Part shown: in pieces, positions 33,024 to 43,100 of the stretch
Numbering within the stretch: position 1 is the first letter of the stretch
Layout: each line of letters opens with the position of its first letter
From: Parietichytrium sp. I65-24A
Taxonomy: Eukaryota > Sar > Bigyra > Thraustochytrida > Thraustochytriidae
Direction: 5' to 3'
Assembly (NCBI GenBank): GCA_012862575.1
Contig: BLSF01000020.1
Span: 62,001-126,000 of the forward strand
DNA length: 64,000 nucleotides
Translations under genes and position numbers: made by a program
The notes under the pieces: generated by a model
What the model was told of the DNA's origin: nothing
Databases searched by the model: none
Seen by the model: only the letters and a program-made list of their open reading frames with translations

Positions 33024-34352
33024 ATGCAGCTCCGGGTTAGGCCAATGAAAGGCGATCAGTTCTCTGTGGAAGTAGAGATGGACACTCTGGTGAAGGATGT
33101 CAAAAAGCAGATCTTCGAGCTCAAGGGCTGGGACGCTGCACAGCAAAAGTTGATTTACAAGAGCAAGATCCTCGCTGATGACCAACCCCTGTCCGAGTAC
33201 AACGTGGAAACTACGAAAGGATTCTTGGTGTGCTTGGTGACCAAGCCGAAAACTGCTCCAGCTACGGAACAAGCAGCAGCTCCTGCTCCGGCTCCTGCTC
33301 CTGCAGCTACAGCTACTTCAACTCCTGCTCCCGCAGAAGCCGCAGCACCTCCTGCGCCTACTCCTAGCCAAACCTCCGCCCCAGCTCCGGCCACAACCCC
33401 TGCGGCGGCGACACCTGCTGCTCCAGCTGCAAGCGCACCAAGCACAGCACCATCTTCCACGCCGTCGCCGGCAGCTGGAGCAGCAGCTCCAGGCGGGAGT
33501 GGGTTCGCATCCGGTCCTGCATTCGATGCCTCCGTATCGCAGCTGCAGGACATGGGATTCCCCAAGGCAGAGTGCGAAGCTGCCCTTCGCGCCGCTTATG
33601 GCGACTTGCCTCGTGCCGTAGAGTATTTGATGTCCGGTATCCCGCCATCTGCGCTGGCAGACGCAGCAGGGCAGGGCCAGCAGCAGCAACAGCAGCAGCA
33701 GCAGTCACAGCAGCAGTCTGGAGGCAGCGGCGACGCTCTGGACGCACTCCGCCAGCACCCTCAGTTCAACCGCATGAGAGCGATGGTGCAAGAGAATCCA
33801 TCGGCGGTTACGACTATCTTGCAGCAGATCGGACGCAGCGACCCGGAGCTTCTCCAGCTTATCAACAACGACCAAGAAGCGTTTGTTCAGCTGATGAATG
33901 AACCACTTGCAGATGGAGAGGGCGACGACAACATGGACATGGAGGACGATGGGTTCGAAGGGTCGGGCCAGGGCGCAGAGGCAGTTCTGCAAGCGCTGCA
34001 GCAGATGCAGAATATGCCTCCTGCAATGCGCGAGCAATTGGCGCAGAGTCTCGGAGTTTCTGTGGAGCAGCAGCAAGCTCTTTCCCAGCTCATGCAGCAG
34101 ATGACTCCGCAGGACATGGCCCGCATGATGCAAATGGCGTCGCAGTCTGGAATGTCTGGAATGGGAGGAGGGGGCATGGAGCAGAATGTCATCTCGCTCA
34201 CCAGAGAAGAGGCCGCAGCAGTAGACAGATTATGCGAGCTAGGCTTTCCAAAGTCAGCTTGCGTAGAGGCCTATCTTGCGTGCGACAAGAACGAAACCCT
34301 CGCAGCCGACTACCTATTCAACAACCCCCCTGACACTAGCGACGGCAACTAG
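33024..34352 (+). CDS. RAD23: RAD23 ubiquitin-receptor / proteasome shuttle
   Basis: 442 residues with the full RAD23 order. A ubiquitin-like domain (1-76) docks on the proteasome. A Pro/Ala/Thr-rich linker leads to a first UBA (about 168-207, LQDMGFPKAECEAALRAAYG). An XPC-binding domain follows (237-293, HPQFNRMRAMVQENPSAVTT and LLQLINNDQEAFVQLMNEP). A second UBA ends the protein (about 392-437, LTREEAAAVDRLCELGFPKS). RAD23 carries ubiquitylated substrates to the proteasome, works with XPC in nucleotide-excision repair and binds peptide:N-glycanase in ER-associated degradation. Unusual is a 95-residue acidic then Met/Gln-rich insert (about 297-388) between the XPC-binding domain and the second UBA, plus a poly-Gln run before the XPC-binding domain. 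A clean ATG starts it. ENGase follows on the same strand, 618 bases downstream. Confidence 0.95.
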   Translation: MQLRVRPMKGDQFSVEVEMDTLVKDVKKQIFELKGWDAAQQKLIYKSKILADDQPLSEYNVETTKGFLVCLVTKPKTAPATEQAAAPAPAPAPAATATSTPAPAEAAAPPAPTPSQTSAPAPATTPAAATPAAPAASAPSTAPSSTPSPAAGAAAPGGSGFASGPAFDASVSQLQDMGFPKAECEAALRAAYGDLPRAVEYLMSGIPPSALADAAGQGQQQQQQQQQSQQQSGGSGDALDALRQHPQFNRMRAMVQENPSAVTTILQQIGRSDPELLQLINNDQEAFVQLMNEPLADGEGDDNMDMEDDGFEGSGQGAEAVLQALQQMQNMPPAMREQLAQSLGVSVEQQQALSQLMQQMTPQDMARMMQMASQSGMSGMGGGGMEQNVISLTREEAAAVDRLCELGFPKSACVEAYLACDKNETLAADYLFNNPPDTSDGN

Positions 34353-34736
34353 ATTTCCAAAACGCCTGCCTTCCATGCCTTCCTCTGGATTGAACCATTT
34401 AACCCTTTTATCAAAAACGCTCAAAAGTCCCTCGATAGATGAAACAACGCTCCACCACTTTTTGACAGTGAATTTGCATTTTACACTCCAACAAACATTC
34501 CATGCAGCCCTCTGTCTGTCTGTCTGTCTGTTTGTATTTTGGTTCTGGCATCATCCATTGTATCTCCAATGGACATCCATTCCACTGATGGACAATTTGT
34601 TTTAGTCAATTTTGATTGACATTGTGAACCAAAATCACTTGCATTAGGTAATATATTTACTTCCGCGGAGGTTGGAAAAACTCTCTTTTTCTTTCTTTTA
34701 ATTACTTCTTTTTCCCAATCTCTTAGAGACAGCGGA
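34353..34736. other. Intergenic space after RAD23
   Basis: 3' region of RAD23, with a CTGT tandem at about 34508-34532. No gene is seen. Confidence 0.6.
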
Positions 34737-34966
34737 GTGTCCTCGCGTACCGCAGGAACGTTCCGCGGAACTGCTCGCTCGCAAGTTCGAACGAAGGCTA
34801 CCTACCATTTCTTAGCAGCTTTCATACCTTTTCTTACGCGTGTCCTCGCACACACCTCAGGAACGTTCCGCGGAACTGCGCGCTTGACCGGGGGGACTGA
34901 GGTTGGACTGACTGCGGAGTGTCCTCGCGCACACGTCAGGAACGTTCCGCGGAACTGCCTGCTTGC
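34737..34966 (+). promoter_or_regulatory. Three ~47-bp direct repeats with heat-shock-element-like palindromes
   Basis: Near-identical copies lie at 34737-34782, 34840-34886 and 34919-34966, the last ending 5 bases before the ENGase ATG. Each has the core CAGGAACGTTCCGCGGAACT. The core combines the palindromes GGAACGTTCC and GTTCCGCGGAAC, that is GAA-nn-TTC followed by a further GAA, as in heat-shock elements. Each core is preceded by GTGTCCTCGC. The cores begin at 34755, 34860 and 34939. A diverged relative (GAAACGTTCCGCGAAACG) lies inside the coding region at about 35100. HSF binding is inference; the repeats themselves are directly visible. Confidence 0.6.
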
Positions 34967-34970
34967 AAAT

Positions 34971-37067
34971 ATGGTGTTCTCCGACGAGGACTGGCGCGCC
35001 CTCGCGCGTACGGCAGAGGGGTACGCGGGCGAAACAGTCCCGCAAGTGTGGGGCTCGCGGCGAGGACAGCTGGAATGGCGGCCGGTGGTCCTCGGCGCGG
35101 AAACGTTCCGCGAAACGTTCCCGGAAGCGCGGAGGAAATGGGTTCCCGTGGGCGAGGACGGCGAAGGAAAGATGCTGTACGCGGCGAGAGTGTGGCGGTG
35201 GAATGGGATCCACATTGGGTTCCTGAGAGAAGAACCGGAACCCACGCTGTACGCGGCGATGGTGGGGTACGCGGGCAAAGCCGTGGCGATTGAGACGACG
35301 ACGGAGAGAATGGAAGTGCTGTGCTTTGGTGAACGTGGAAACAGTGGTGAATTGAACGACCAAGATGTCAACATTGCCAATTTTACCAATGTTGCCAACA
35401 TTGCCAGTGTTGCGAATGATGCAGACCAAGATGTCAACATTGCCAATGTTACCAACGCTGCCAACATTGCCAGTGTTGCGAATGGTGCCGCAGACCAAGA
35501 TGTCAACAATGCCAATGTTACCAACGTTGCAAATGATGCGAATGATGCAAACCAAGATGTCAACATTGCCAATGTTACCAACGTTGCCAACATTGCCAAA
35601 GTTGCGAACGATGCGAATGATGCAGACATTGCAGACATTGCAGGCGTTGCAGATGGTGCAAAGGATGCAATGGATGCGAAGGATGCAATGGATGACAAGA
35701 ATGGAGATGAGGAAGATGGTGCAGGTCGCCAGGATTGTCATGCAGTACACTCGAGCGAAGATGCTGGGGAGAAAGCTGTCGCCGACGATGCAGTTCATGG
35801 AGTTAATGCCAAGGTGCCGTGGTGTTTTGGAAGCGTTCCAGGGTTGAAGTGGGTCGTGGCGCGCGACGGCGTTGTGCCGGAAGGAGCAATCGCTGGTGGA
35901 TGGGAAGCAAGCGGTGAGAAACTTTTCCTGGCAGTTGGTGTCGCCAAGGCTAAAGATGGTAAAGGAGCATTTATTCCCGGGAAACTGTGCCCGGGCTTTG
36001 GAGGGTGCAACGTGGCTGGCTTGGACGGCAACGAATTGACTTGCCGGGAGTATTGGGTCCCATGCGTTTCGACAGAGCTTGCAACCCGGTGCAAACTGGA
36101 CGAGGTGTCCCTGCTGGTGCCTTCCGCCGAAGATCTGCCTAAGGCTCCTCGATTCTTGCGTAGCATTCGAGACCTGCTTGAGTGGACTCCAGAAGCGGCC
36201 GAAGCGGCTGAATGCTTCAGCAAAGAACGGGTGAGCGACATTGGGTCCGTCTCCAATGGCCCGAAAGTGATACTGTGCCATGACATGAAGGGCGGATATT
36301 GCGAAGACGCGGACGAGAACTACTCTCAAGTGTTTGATTCGTGGGACATGATCGATACGTTCGTTTACTTTTCGCACTGCCGAATTGCGATCCCGCCAAA
36401 ACTGTGGATCGTCAAGTGCCAGGAAAAGGGCGTAGCGTGTCTGGGGACCATCATCACTGAAGGAAAAGTTGGCGAAAACGAGAATGAGCTGCTGTTCAAA
36501 AACTCTGCTCTGGCTTCCGCCAAACTCGCAAAGATTTGCAGCACTTTCGGATTTGATGGTTACCTTGTAAACATAGAAAGTGACGCAACAAGTGCTCAGG
36601 TGGTTCAAGAATTTCTCCATAATTTGACAAGTGCTTGCAAAGAGGGGCTTGGCGCAAGCGCAACCATCCTCTATTACGATTCATTGGACAGGAACGGGAA
36701 GATCTCGTACCAAAATTGTCTCAATGAGCACAATTACGATTATGCGAGCAAATGCGATGGCATTTTCACCAACTACTGGTGGGACGAGAGCACATTGATG
36801 GCCACAGAGCTTCGCTACCCCGAAGAAAAGCAGAGAGTGTACTTTGGAATTGATTGTTTTGCCCGAGGAAAGGTTCCGCACGGCCCTGGACCTGACTGCC
36901 AGTCAGCCATCAAACTAATTCAAAAGTACGGGTTCTCCATTGCCATCTTCGCCCCAGGCTGGTCCTACGAGTGTGGAGACGCCAAGATTTCGCTGTGCGG
37001 GTCTTTTTCGAAATCCAAAGAATGCGATGCTGTGTTTTGGCGACACATTTTGTCCAAACAGGAATGA
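34971..37067 (+). CDS. ENGASE: Endo-beta-N-acetylglucosaminidase (GH85) with two DM9 modules
   Basis: 698 residues. The frame opens at 34737, but that part only translates the promoter repeats, so the ATG at 34971 (MVFSDEDWRALA) is chosen. Residues about 20-110 form a DM9-like module (KWVPVGEDGEGKMLYAARVW). Residues about 132-244 are an Asn/Ala/Val tandem spacer. Residues about 285-370 form a second, better DM9 module (GLKWVVARDGVVPEGAIAGG, IPGKLCPGFGGCNVA). The GH85 catalytic domain spans about 430-695, with HDMKGGY, DTFVYFSHCRIAIPP and the catalytic Asn-x-Glu pair N534/E536 (YLVNIESD), then YYDSLDRNGK, FTNYWWD and FAPGWSYECG. ENGase cleaves between the two GlcNAc residues of N-glycans, usually in the cytosol; DM9 proteins of molluscs bind mannose. 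No signal peptide is seen, which suits a cytosolic enzyme. The fusion would place a mannose-binding module beside the catalyst. It converges on UBR1 with 83 bases between stops. Confidence 0.93.
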   Translation: MVFSDEDWRALARTAEGYAGETVPQVWGSRRGQLEWRPVVLGAETFRETFPEARRKWVPVGEDGEGKMLYAARVWRWNGIHIGFLREEPEPTLYAAMVGYAGKAVAIETTTERMEVLCFGERGNSGELNDQDVNIANFTNVANIASVANDADQDVNIANVTNAANIASVANGAADQDVNNANVTNVANDANDANQDVNIANVTNVANIAKVANDANDADIADIAGVADGAKDAMDAKDAMDDKNGDEEDGAGRQDCHAVHSSEDAGEKAVADDAVHGVNAKVPWCFGSVPGLKWVVARDGVVPEGAIAGGWEASGEKLFLAVGVAKAKDGKGAFIPGKLCPGFGGCNVAGLDGNELTCREYWVPCVSTELATRCKLDEVSLLVPSAEDLPKAPRFLRSIRDLLEWTPEAAEAAECFSKERVSDIGSVSNGPKVILCHDMKGGYCEDADENYSQVFDSWDMIDTFVYFSHCRIAIPPKLWIVKCQEKGVACLGTIITEGKVGENENELLFKNSALASAKLAKICSTFGFDGYLVNIESDATSAQVVQEFLHNLTSACKEGLGASATILYYDSLDRNGKISYQNCLNEHNYDYASKCDGIFTNYWWDESTLMATELRYPEEKQRVYFGIDCFARGKVPHGPGPDCQSAIKLIQKYGFSIAIFAPGWSYECGDAKISLCGSFSKSKECDAVFWRHILSKQE
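35361..35630 (+). repeat. In-frame coding minisatellite within ENGase
   Basis: Four units begin at about 35361, 35427, 35496 and 35553, spaced 66, 69 and 57 bases, all multiples of three. Each encodes a version of DQDVNIANVTNVANIASVAN. Length changes keep the reading frame, so the spacer can vary in length without breaking the enzyme. The same tract opens long artefact frames in other phases and on the other strand. Confidence 0.9.
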
Positions 37068-37150
37068 ATTGCCTGACAAACAAGACGGATTTTTCGAAAA
37101 ACAAAGAATTTGTGTAAAGAAAGCTAGTTTTTCCCTGCATTCTGAAATTG

Positions 37151-40100
37151 TCAAAGCAAATTCGTTGCGACGAGATTTTGCCGATAGTCGTTCTTCAGTA
37201 GTATTGATACCACCCGCTGGCAAATCTGATTGTTTGAGCATATGAACTGCAAGTTGCGATAAGCTTGCTCGTGGAACTTGAGTGGACGCCCGCGGCGCAA
37301 ATTGTCATCTGTCTCACCGTAACTATCCACGTATGGAGCACTCATGTCCACCGCAAAGCGATTGTGTACCAATACCACGACGCACTTTTGAAGCAAGAGG
37401 TACGCGCAGCTCCCTCCACCGCATGCCTGCGCATGCCAAACACCGCTACTGCACTGTGGGATTTTATTATTCAAACTTCGGCGGCAGCAATTTTGCTTTG
37501 TACAGATGACGACTCCGCAGCGCAGGCACAATGCTGGATTTCTTATCGCCATCCCAGTACTTGGACATTTTGCCGTGCGCGCCACGCTGGCGAGAAGCTG
37601 CTCATAGTGCTCTGGAAGCGGAATGAGTCCAAACCGAGTTTTGTCCAGACAGCATCTGGAGAGAGTCGTGTCTGATCGGCGCGGAACTTGAGCTACCCAG
37701 TTGTGTATAATAGGAACCAAGTTGGACTCGACGAGCACCGATACTGGGGGGATTTCTAAAAATTTGAGCCACAATACCTCTACTTCGTCCCCCTTTTCGT
37801 AGTACGAGTGCCCGGGAAACTCGCTCGAGGTCGCATGACCTTCCTCCGACAAAATGTCAAACAAAAGCACGACCACTCGAAGGTAAGCAGCTAGATCCGA
37901 AAACATCACTAGGAAAACCTTCTCGGGAGTCAAATTCGGAACAATTTGTCGAAGCGGCGTGCACCACTCCTTTGCAAGTGCGAGTCGCACGCTTGATTTT
38001 GAGCTCTCGCAAAGTTCGACTGCGCCATCTTTGGTAATTCCTTGGATCAGTATCGCGATCGCAATTGCTCGCGCGGCGTTGAGATGGTATTGCTTCGGCA
38101 AGGTGCACATCAGTCCCACAAGAACCACGGCGGGATCGGCCATATTCATAAAGATGCCGTCCGGCGTGTTTTGGCGTCGGACGGTCATGAAAGGTCTTGC
38201 GAGGGTCACCTCGTCACCAGGCAAGAGCTCAAACTCTCCGCCATCGCCATCGCTTACCACCTTTCGCTCTTGCATTATTTGCGAAGGCACCCCGCTTCCG
38301 AGGACGCTACTATCGCATGGTAAAGTCCACGTGGAGCTGTTTCCGGGAGCCAAGGTCTTCGCAATTACACAGTACGGATTGCAAGCTGCACCAGCAGAGA
38401 GCATTTGGAAGAGACTATTTTTATCATCTGACATGAATTCCTTCGCGTCGGACATTGACAGGGAGGATTGAGCACCATCCGACCCCTCGGCTGACGAATA
38501 GTCTTTACGGCCTTTTCGAAAGTTTCCGAGGAGCATGGAGAATTGATTTCGCAAGAAAGTTGAAGCAGCCAGAGTAGGCCCAGATGCTGTGCTTCGTAGC
38601 CCTGGCGGTGTGGTGGCTGCGTCTGATACTCCGCTTGCCTGACTCGACGTAGATGGAGACTCGGCAGATGACTTTGGCTCCGACATGGAACGAGACGGGT
38701 TTCTGGGAGGGGAGGAGGAGGCCGAACGTCCAGCGTTCGCTGCCCACTTCAAGCTGAGCACTTGCGCAGTGCGAAACAGCGCGAACCATTGCTTTTTGTC
38801 ATCCTCCACTAAATCCTTCAAGTCCCTAAAGCCGTTCACAGGCGTCTGCGCGCCGCACAAACTTTGCTGCATCGTGGCGCGTGCTCGCAAAGAGTACCCT
38901 ATTGAGCTCCAGATTGCCAGCATCTTTTCGTCGTCGTCGTCTTCCTCAGAGGGCTCCGCGTTGGCAGATTGGCGGACGGATCCAAGTATTGCCCGCACTG
39001 CCGTTGTTCGCGTGGCGCGAGTGGCTTCATTCTGCGCCAACACCGGAGTCGCCAAGTTCTCGCTCACGCTGAACAGTGTGTCGATTAGGGTCTGCACATC
39101 AGTTGGAGACTGCACTTGTGGAACATCCTGTAAATTCACACGAAGCAGTTCGCTCGTCAAAAAGTGCGCCACGTCGTCACAGCAGGAAAGGGATAGTCTG
39201 CGACGTTTATCCGGTGTGCGGCCCTCCGCGCTGCTGTCTTCCGACTTTGTGGAATCCATTGCACTCTGCGGAATGATCACATTGCTTAAACTTTTGCACA
39301 TGGGGCAGTGGAACTCGTTGCGGTTAATATCTGGGAATGCCGGATGCTGGAAGAGGTTGTTGTGTCGATCCTGCCGAAGAGACGCCAAATATGTTCCTAA
39401 ACACTCCATATGCATAGCGTGCGAGCAAAAGCTCACGTAAACACCTTTATCGGAGTCTTCTACAACCTCCTTGGGATCAACAGCTTCGGATTTCTGCGCC
39501 CTGGCGCCACTCGAAGTTGCCGCGAGACTCGAAGACAAGTTTGCCAGTCTTGCGAGGGGCACATCTCCCAACGCCTGTGCTGCGAGCGCAATCGCCGCAT
39601 CAAAGCCGGCTTCGTCAGCCTCCAAAAGATAACCTTCTACATCATCATCGTCATCGCCAGATTCCATCTCGTCGAACCCAAGATCCATAGCACCCATGTC
39701 AACATCATTGTCGAGATCGGCTTCATTCTCCATATGCGACAAACCCCAGTCAAGATCTCCGCTCGAGGAGCCACTTTGGAGACGACGCCGAGCCTCAGCT
39801 CCGGTCGCACCAGTTTGCTGCCATGGCTTGGTCCAGCCTGCAGGCTTTCGGTGAATACTCATTATCTTTGGCGGACAATCCTCGCCAGGGAGTAATTTCA
39901 GAGGATTTCCCCAGCTAGATTTTCGCGCAAAACCCAAAAAGGCATGCTGCTTGGTGTCAAGCCGTTCGTGACAAAGCACACAATAGTCCTCTTCGTGACA
40001 TTCCGCAGCAAAATCCCCTTCTTCGCCCATCTGAGCCATGGCCTTAGCCTGAGCTTCTCTGATCCGATCCATCGCCAAGCGCTGTGCTTCGCCAGCCTTT

Positions 40101-43100
40101 GCCTTCTTCTTTTTCGAAGACTTGGACCCCTTTGCCTTCTTCTTACTTCCAAGACCAAGAGCTTTGCGGTGATCCTCAATAGATGGGTGGAACTTTGCCA
40201 GCGCTTGATTGCACCAGGTCATGTATGTCGTTTTCTCTTCATTGTGCTCTGACGCGAACAACAGCTCGAGATTCACTGAAAGCTCCAGCAAAGAGAATCC
40301 CAGTGTCTCCTCCCCCGGTACATGAAAAACCTCATCCAACGGTGCCCGATTTGTCAAAACTGAGTCCAGCTCTTCCGTGGAGGACCCGCATGCCTTCATA
40401 CTCTCGTAGTGGTGGATGAGGATGGTGTATAGGTGCATGGCTGCATGGCACAGCCCAGCGGAGATCCGGCTGAAAATCAAATCGCGTACTCTTCCGGAGG
40501 ATTTGAAAACATTGTCAGGGTTCTGGCCGGTGATCTTCGGCAGCCCAAACGCCAATGCGTTGAAGAATGTCGGTTTCAAGATAGTGTCTATGAGCGCTGG
40601 GCAAGTGATCAATTCGCGCGTAGATTCGAAGAGCTGGATGGGAGGGCCGGGCGGAGGCGCAGTCATGGGCCACGAATTGTTGCCAAAGCGCTTCTGCTCC
40701 CGATAGAGCCTCTCAGCGATGGCATCTTCTCTTTGGCGCGGAATGTTCCAGTAGAATGGGTCAACCTCTGCCCATACTTCGGGTTTGAGAACGTACGTCC
40801 ACGACTCACTGCCGGATCCCGACATGATCGCAACTTCATCAAGAACTTTCTCCACCTCAGCAGACGGTACCCCCCCAAAGTCGTGCTCATCGTCATCGTT
40901 GCTGTAGTCCTCGCCGTCGTCAATGCCCTCACCATGATCCCCAGAATAAGAGATTCGAGCCCGGCGGACGTTTTCGCTCACGAGAGAAAAAGTCGCTGGT
41001 CCGTCGCAAGTTGCAATGGCGTGCACAACTTCTCTCCTTAAAGCAAACTTCCCGTTGTTTCGAGCCACTGGAATCTCAGTGACTATGTGAGCGATCAAAC
41101 GCAAGAGCTCATCCGCCAATTGTGCGTAATACGTATCGATAATGTGTCCCCACTTCGTGAAAAACGGAACAAGACCAAACTTGTCCAGCAGCGCAAGCAA
41201 GATGTGCTCTGGACCCAGCGCTGACACTGCTACTTGCAGAAGCGCAACGTCGCACTGGTACATGAAATGCGAGCAAGGGCCCTTGTAGTTTGTTACAATA
41301 TTGTCCATGGTGAAGCCATTTCTCCTCCAGAGCTGAGAATGGATTTGGGCACTGGCCGACAGAATCCGCAACACATCTTCGATCATCTGCATGAGGTCAA
41401 TATCGCACAGAGCGTCTCGCAGCAGTGTTTTCAACTGCAGGTTTGGTGCACGCGCGCTTGCTCGGGCTTCTAACAAGACTCCGTACGCACTGGTGAAACT
41501 GGCAAAGAAACGCTGAACTGGTAGGTGGTGCGACACAAGGTCGCCTTTGTATACGTGGCCCTCTTTCAGCTCAAAGGTTTGACTGCGGTCCCAAGGTGCT
41601 GAGGCGACTTTTGTCGGAAAGCGAAGTTTTTGCGCACCAGACACGCCGATTTCTGTGGAGTCCACGACGCTAAATGTGCACTTGTTATCTTCCGCCGTGT
41701 GCTGCAGAATCTTCACAAGTCGATCGCCTTCAACTTTCACAGTCGCCCGCTCTCCTGGGTGCCACACCAATGAATAGTCGAAACAAAGTTTCGCAACACG
41801 TTTTAGCATCAGCACCAATAATTGCCCAGGATCGTCGCTCCCCTCCAGGCATGTGATCACACTATCACTTGCGAGTTGCAATGCTCCGGGACGAGACACA
41901 ACTATCAAGTTCATGGACAAATTAAATGCAATAATCCACTGATCATCCTCCTGTTCAACATGTATCTGGCTCTGGTTCCGAAACTGTGGATTCGATCGCT
42001 GTGCCACACGTAGAAGATTCAAAAGGCTCTCCACGCGCTTTGTGCCTGTCACATCATCTTTATCAATCAATGGACGCTGCGCCATTCGAAACGTGTACCG
42101 CACATCCAATAGAAACGTCTGATACCTTTGTTGCCTCAGGAGCTTTGAATTCAGAAAATCTAATTTGTGCACCCGGGATTTTCGTGTCGTATTATTGACA
42201 CGAGAGTCTTCCTCTAGCCCCATTCGCAAGACAGCACAGACTGTGTCTAGAATACCTACTACAAGATCTCGCGACTCCGCCTCATATTTGCGCTCTAGAT
42301 TTTGAATGATGCTTGGCACACTAAGAACTTGCACCGCGAGCATCAAACTCGTCTCCGCGCCAGTACCCAGCCCGCAGCTGAAAGCGCAGGCGATACGATG
42401 ATGTGCAAACATGAAGGCCTCCCCAAGATACTGCTTGAATCTAGGGTTCGTGAGCAACGAGAGCCAGATGGACTGGAATGCTTTGATGAGTTGTTTTGGG
42501 ACCAGAGCGTCATAAGCAAGAACAGCAGAAATGAGTTGCAAGTTTGGCATGTCCTCCAAAGGCACCTCACGAGGCCAGCTCGAGTTGCCCTCACAAATGA
42601 CTCTCAAATATGCCTCTGCAAATTTGCAGTCCACGAGCACTTGGGCGCTCATGAGCTCCTCGACGATGATTTCAGACAAGCCCTGCGATATCTTTGCGAT
42701 TTCTGTCATCCACACGAGGCCAGTAATTGCCTTCTGCTCCATGCTGAGCTGATTGTCAAAGGAAACGCATACAAAGAGACCGTCATCGTCCAAAATTCTC
42801 CGCACGGGAGAGATCTTGTCTTGCATTATGGTTTCGAACGATGACGCCGAAGTAAATTGCTCCACAAGTATCGGAGCGCGGCCCTGGGAGTCCACAATAG
42901 AGGTTTTCTGGCTCATGGTTTCAAGGTCAAGTGGGGCAATGCGACTAATGTGTCGCAGAGCACTCCGGACTTCACTAAAGCTATGCACGTCCGAATTGTT
43001 GATAACAACGTTTGCGTACCTCGCTCCATTTGCTGACAGCTGCTCATAATCGTCTTCTACTGGAAGCGCCGCCTTTGAGCATCTTGCATATGACTTGAAG

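Noticed and set aside
35365-35847. 160-codon plus-strand frame rich in Met-Leu-Pro-Thr
   Set aside because: Shifted reading of the ENGase minisatellite.
34857-36620. 587-codon open frame on the minus strand opposite ENGase
   Set aside because: It is antisense to a clear GH85 enzyme, and its middle is the reverse reading of the minisatellite (repeated Asn-Val-Gly-Asn). No domain is seen.
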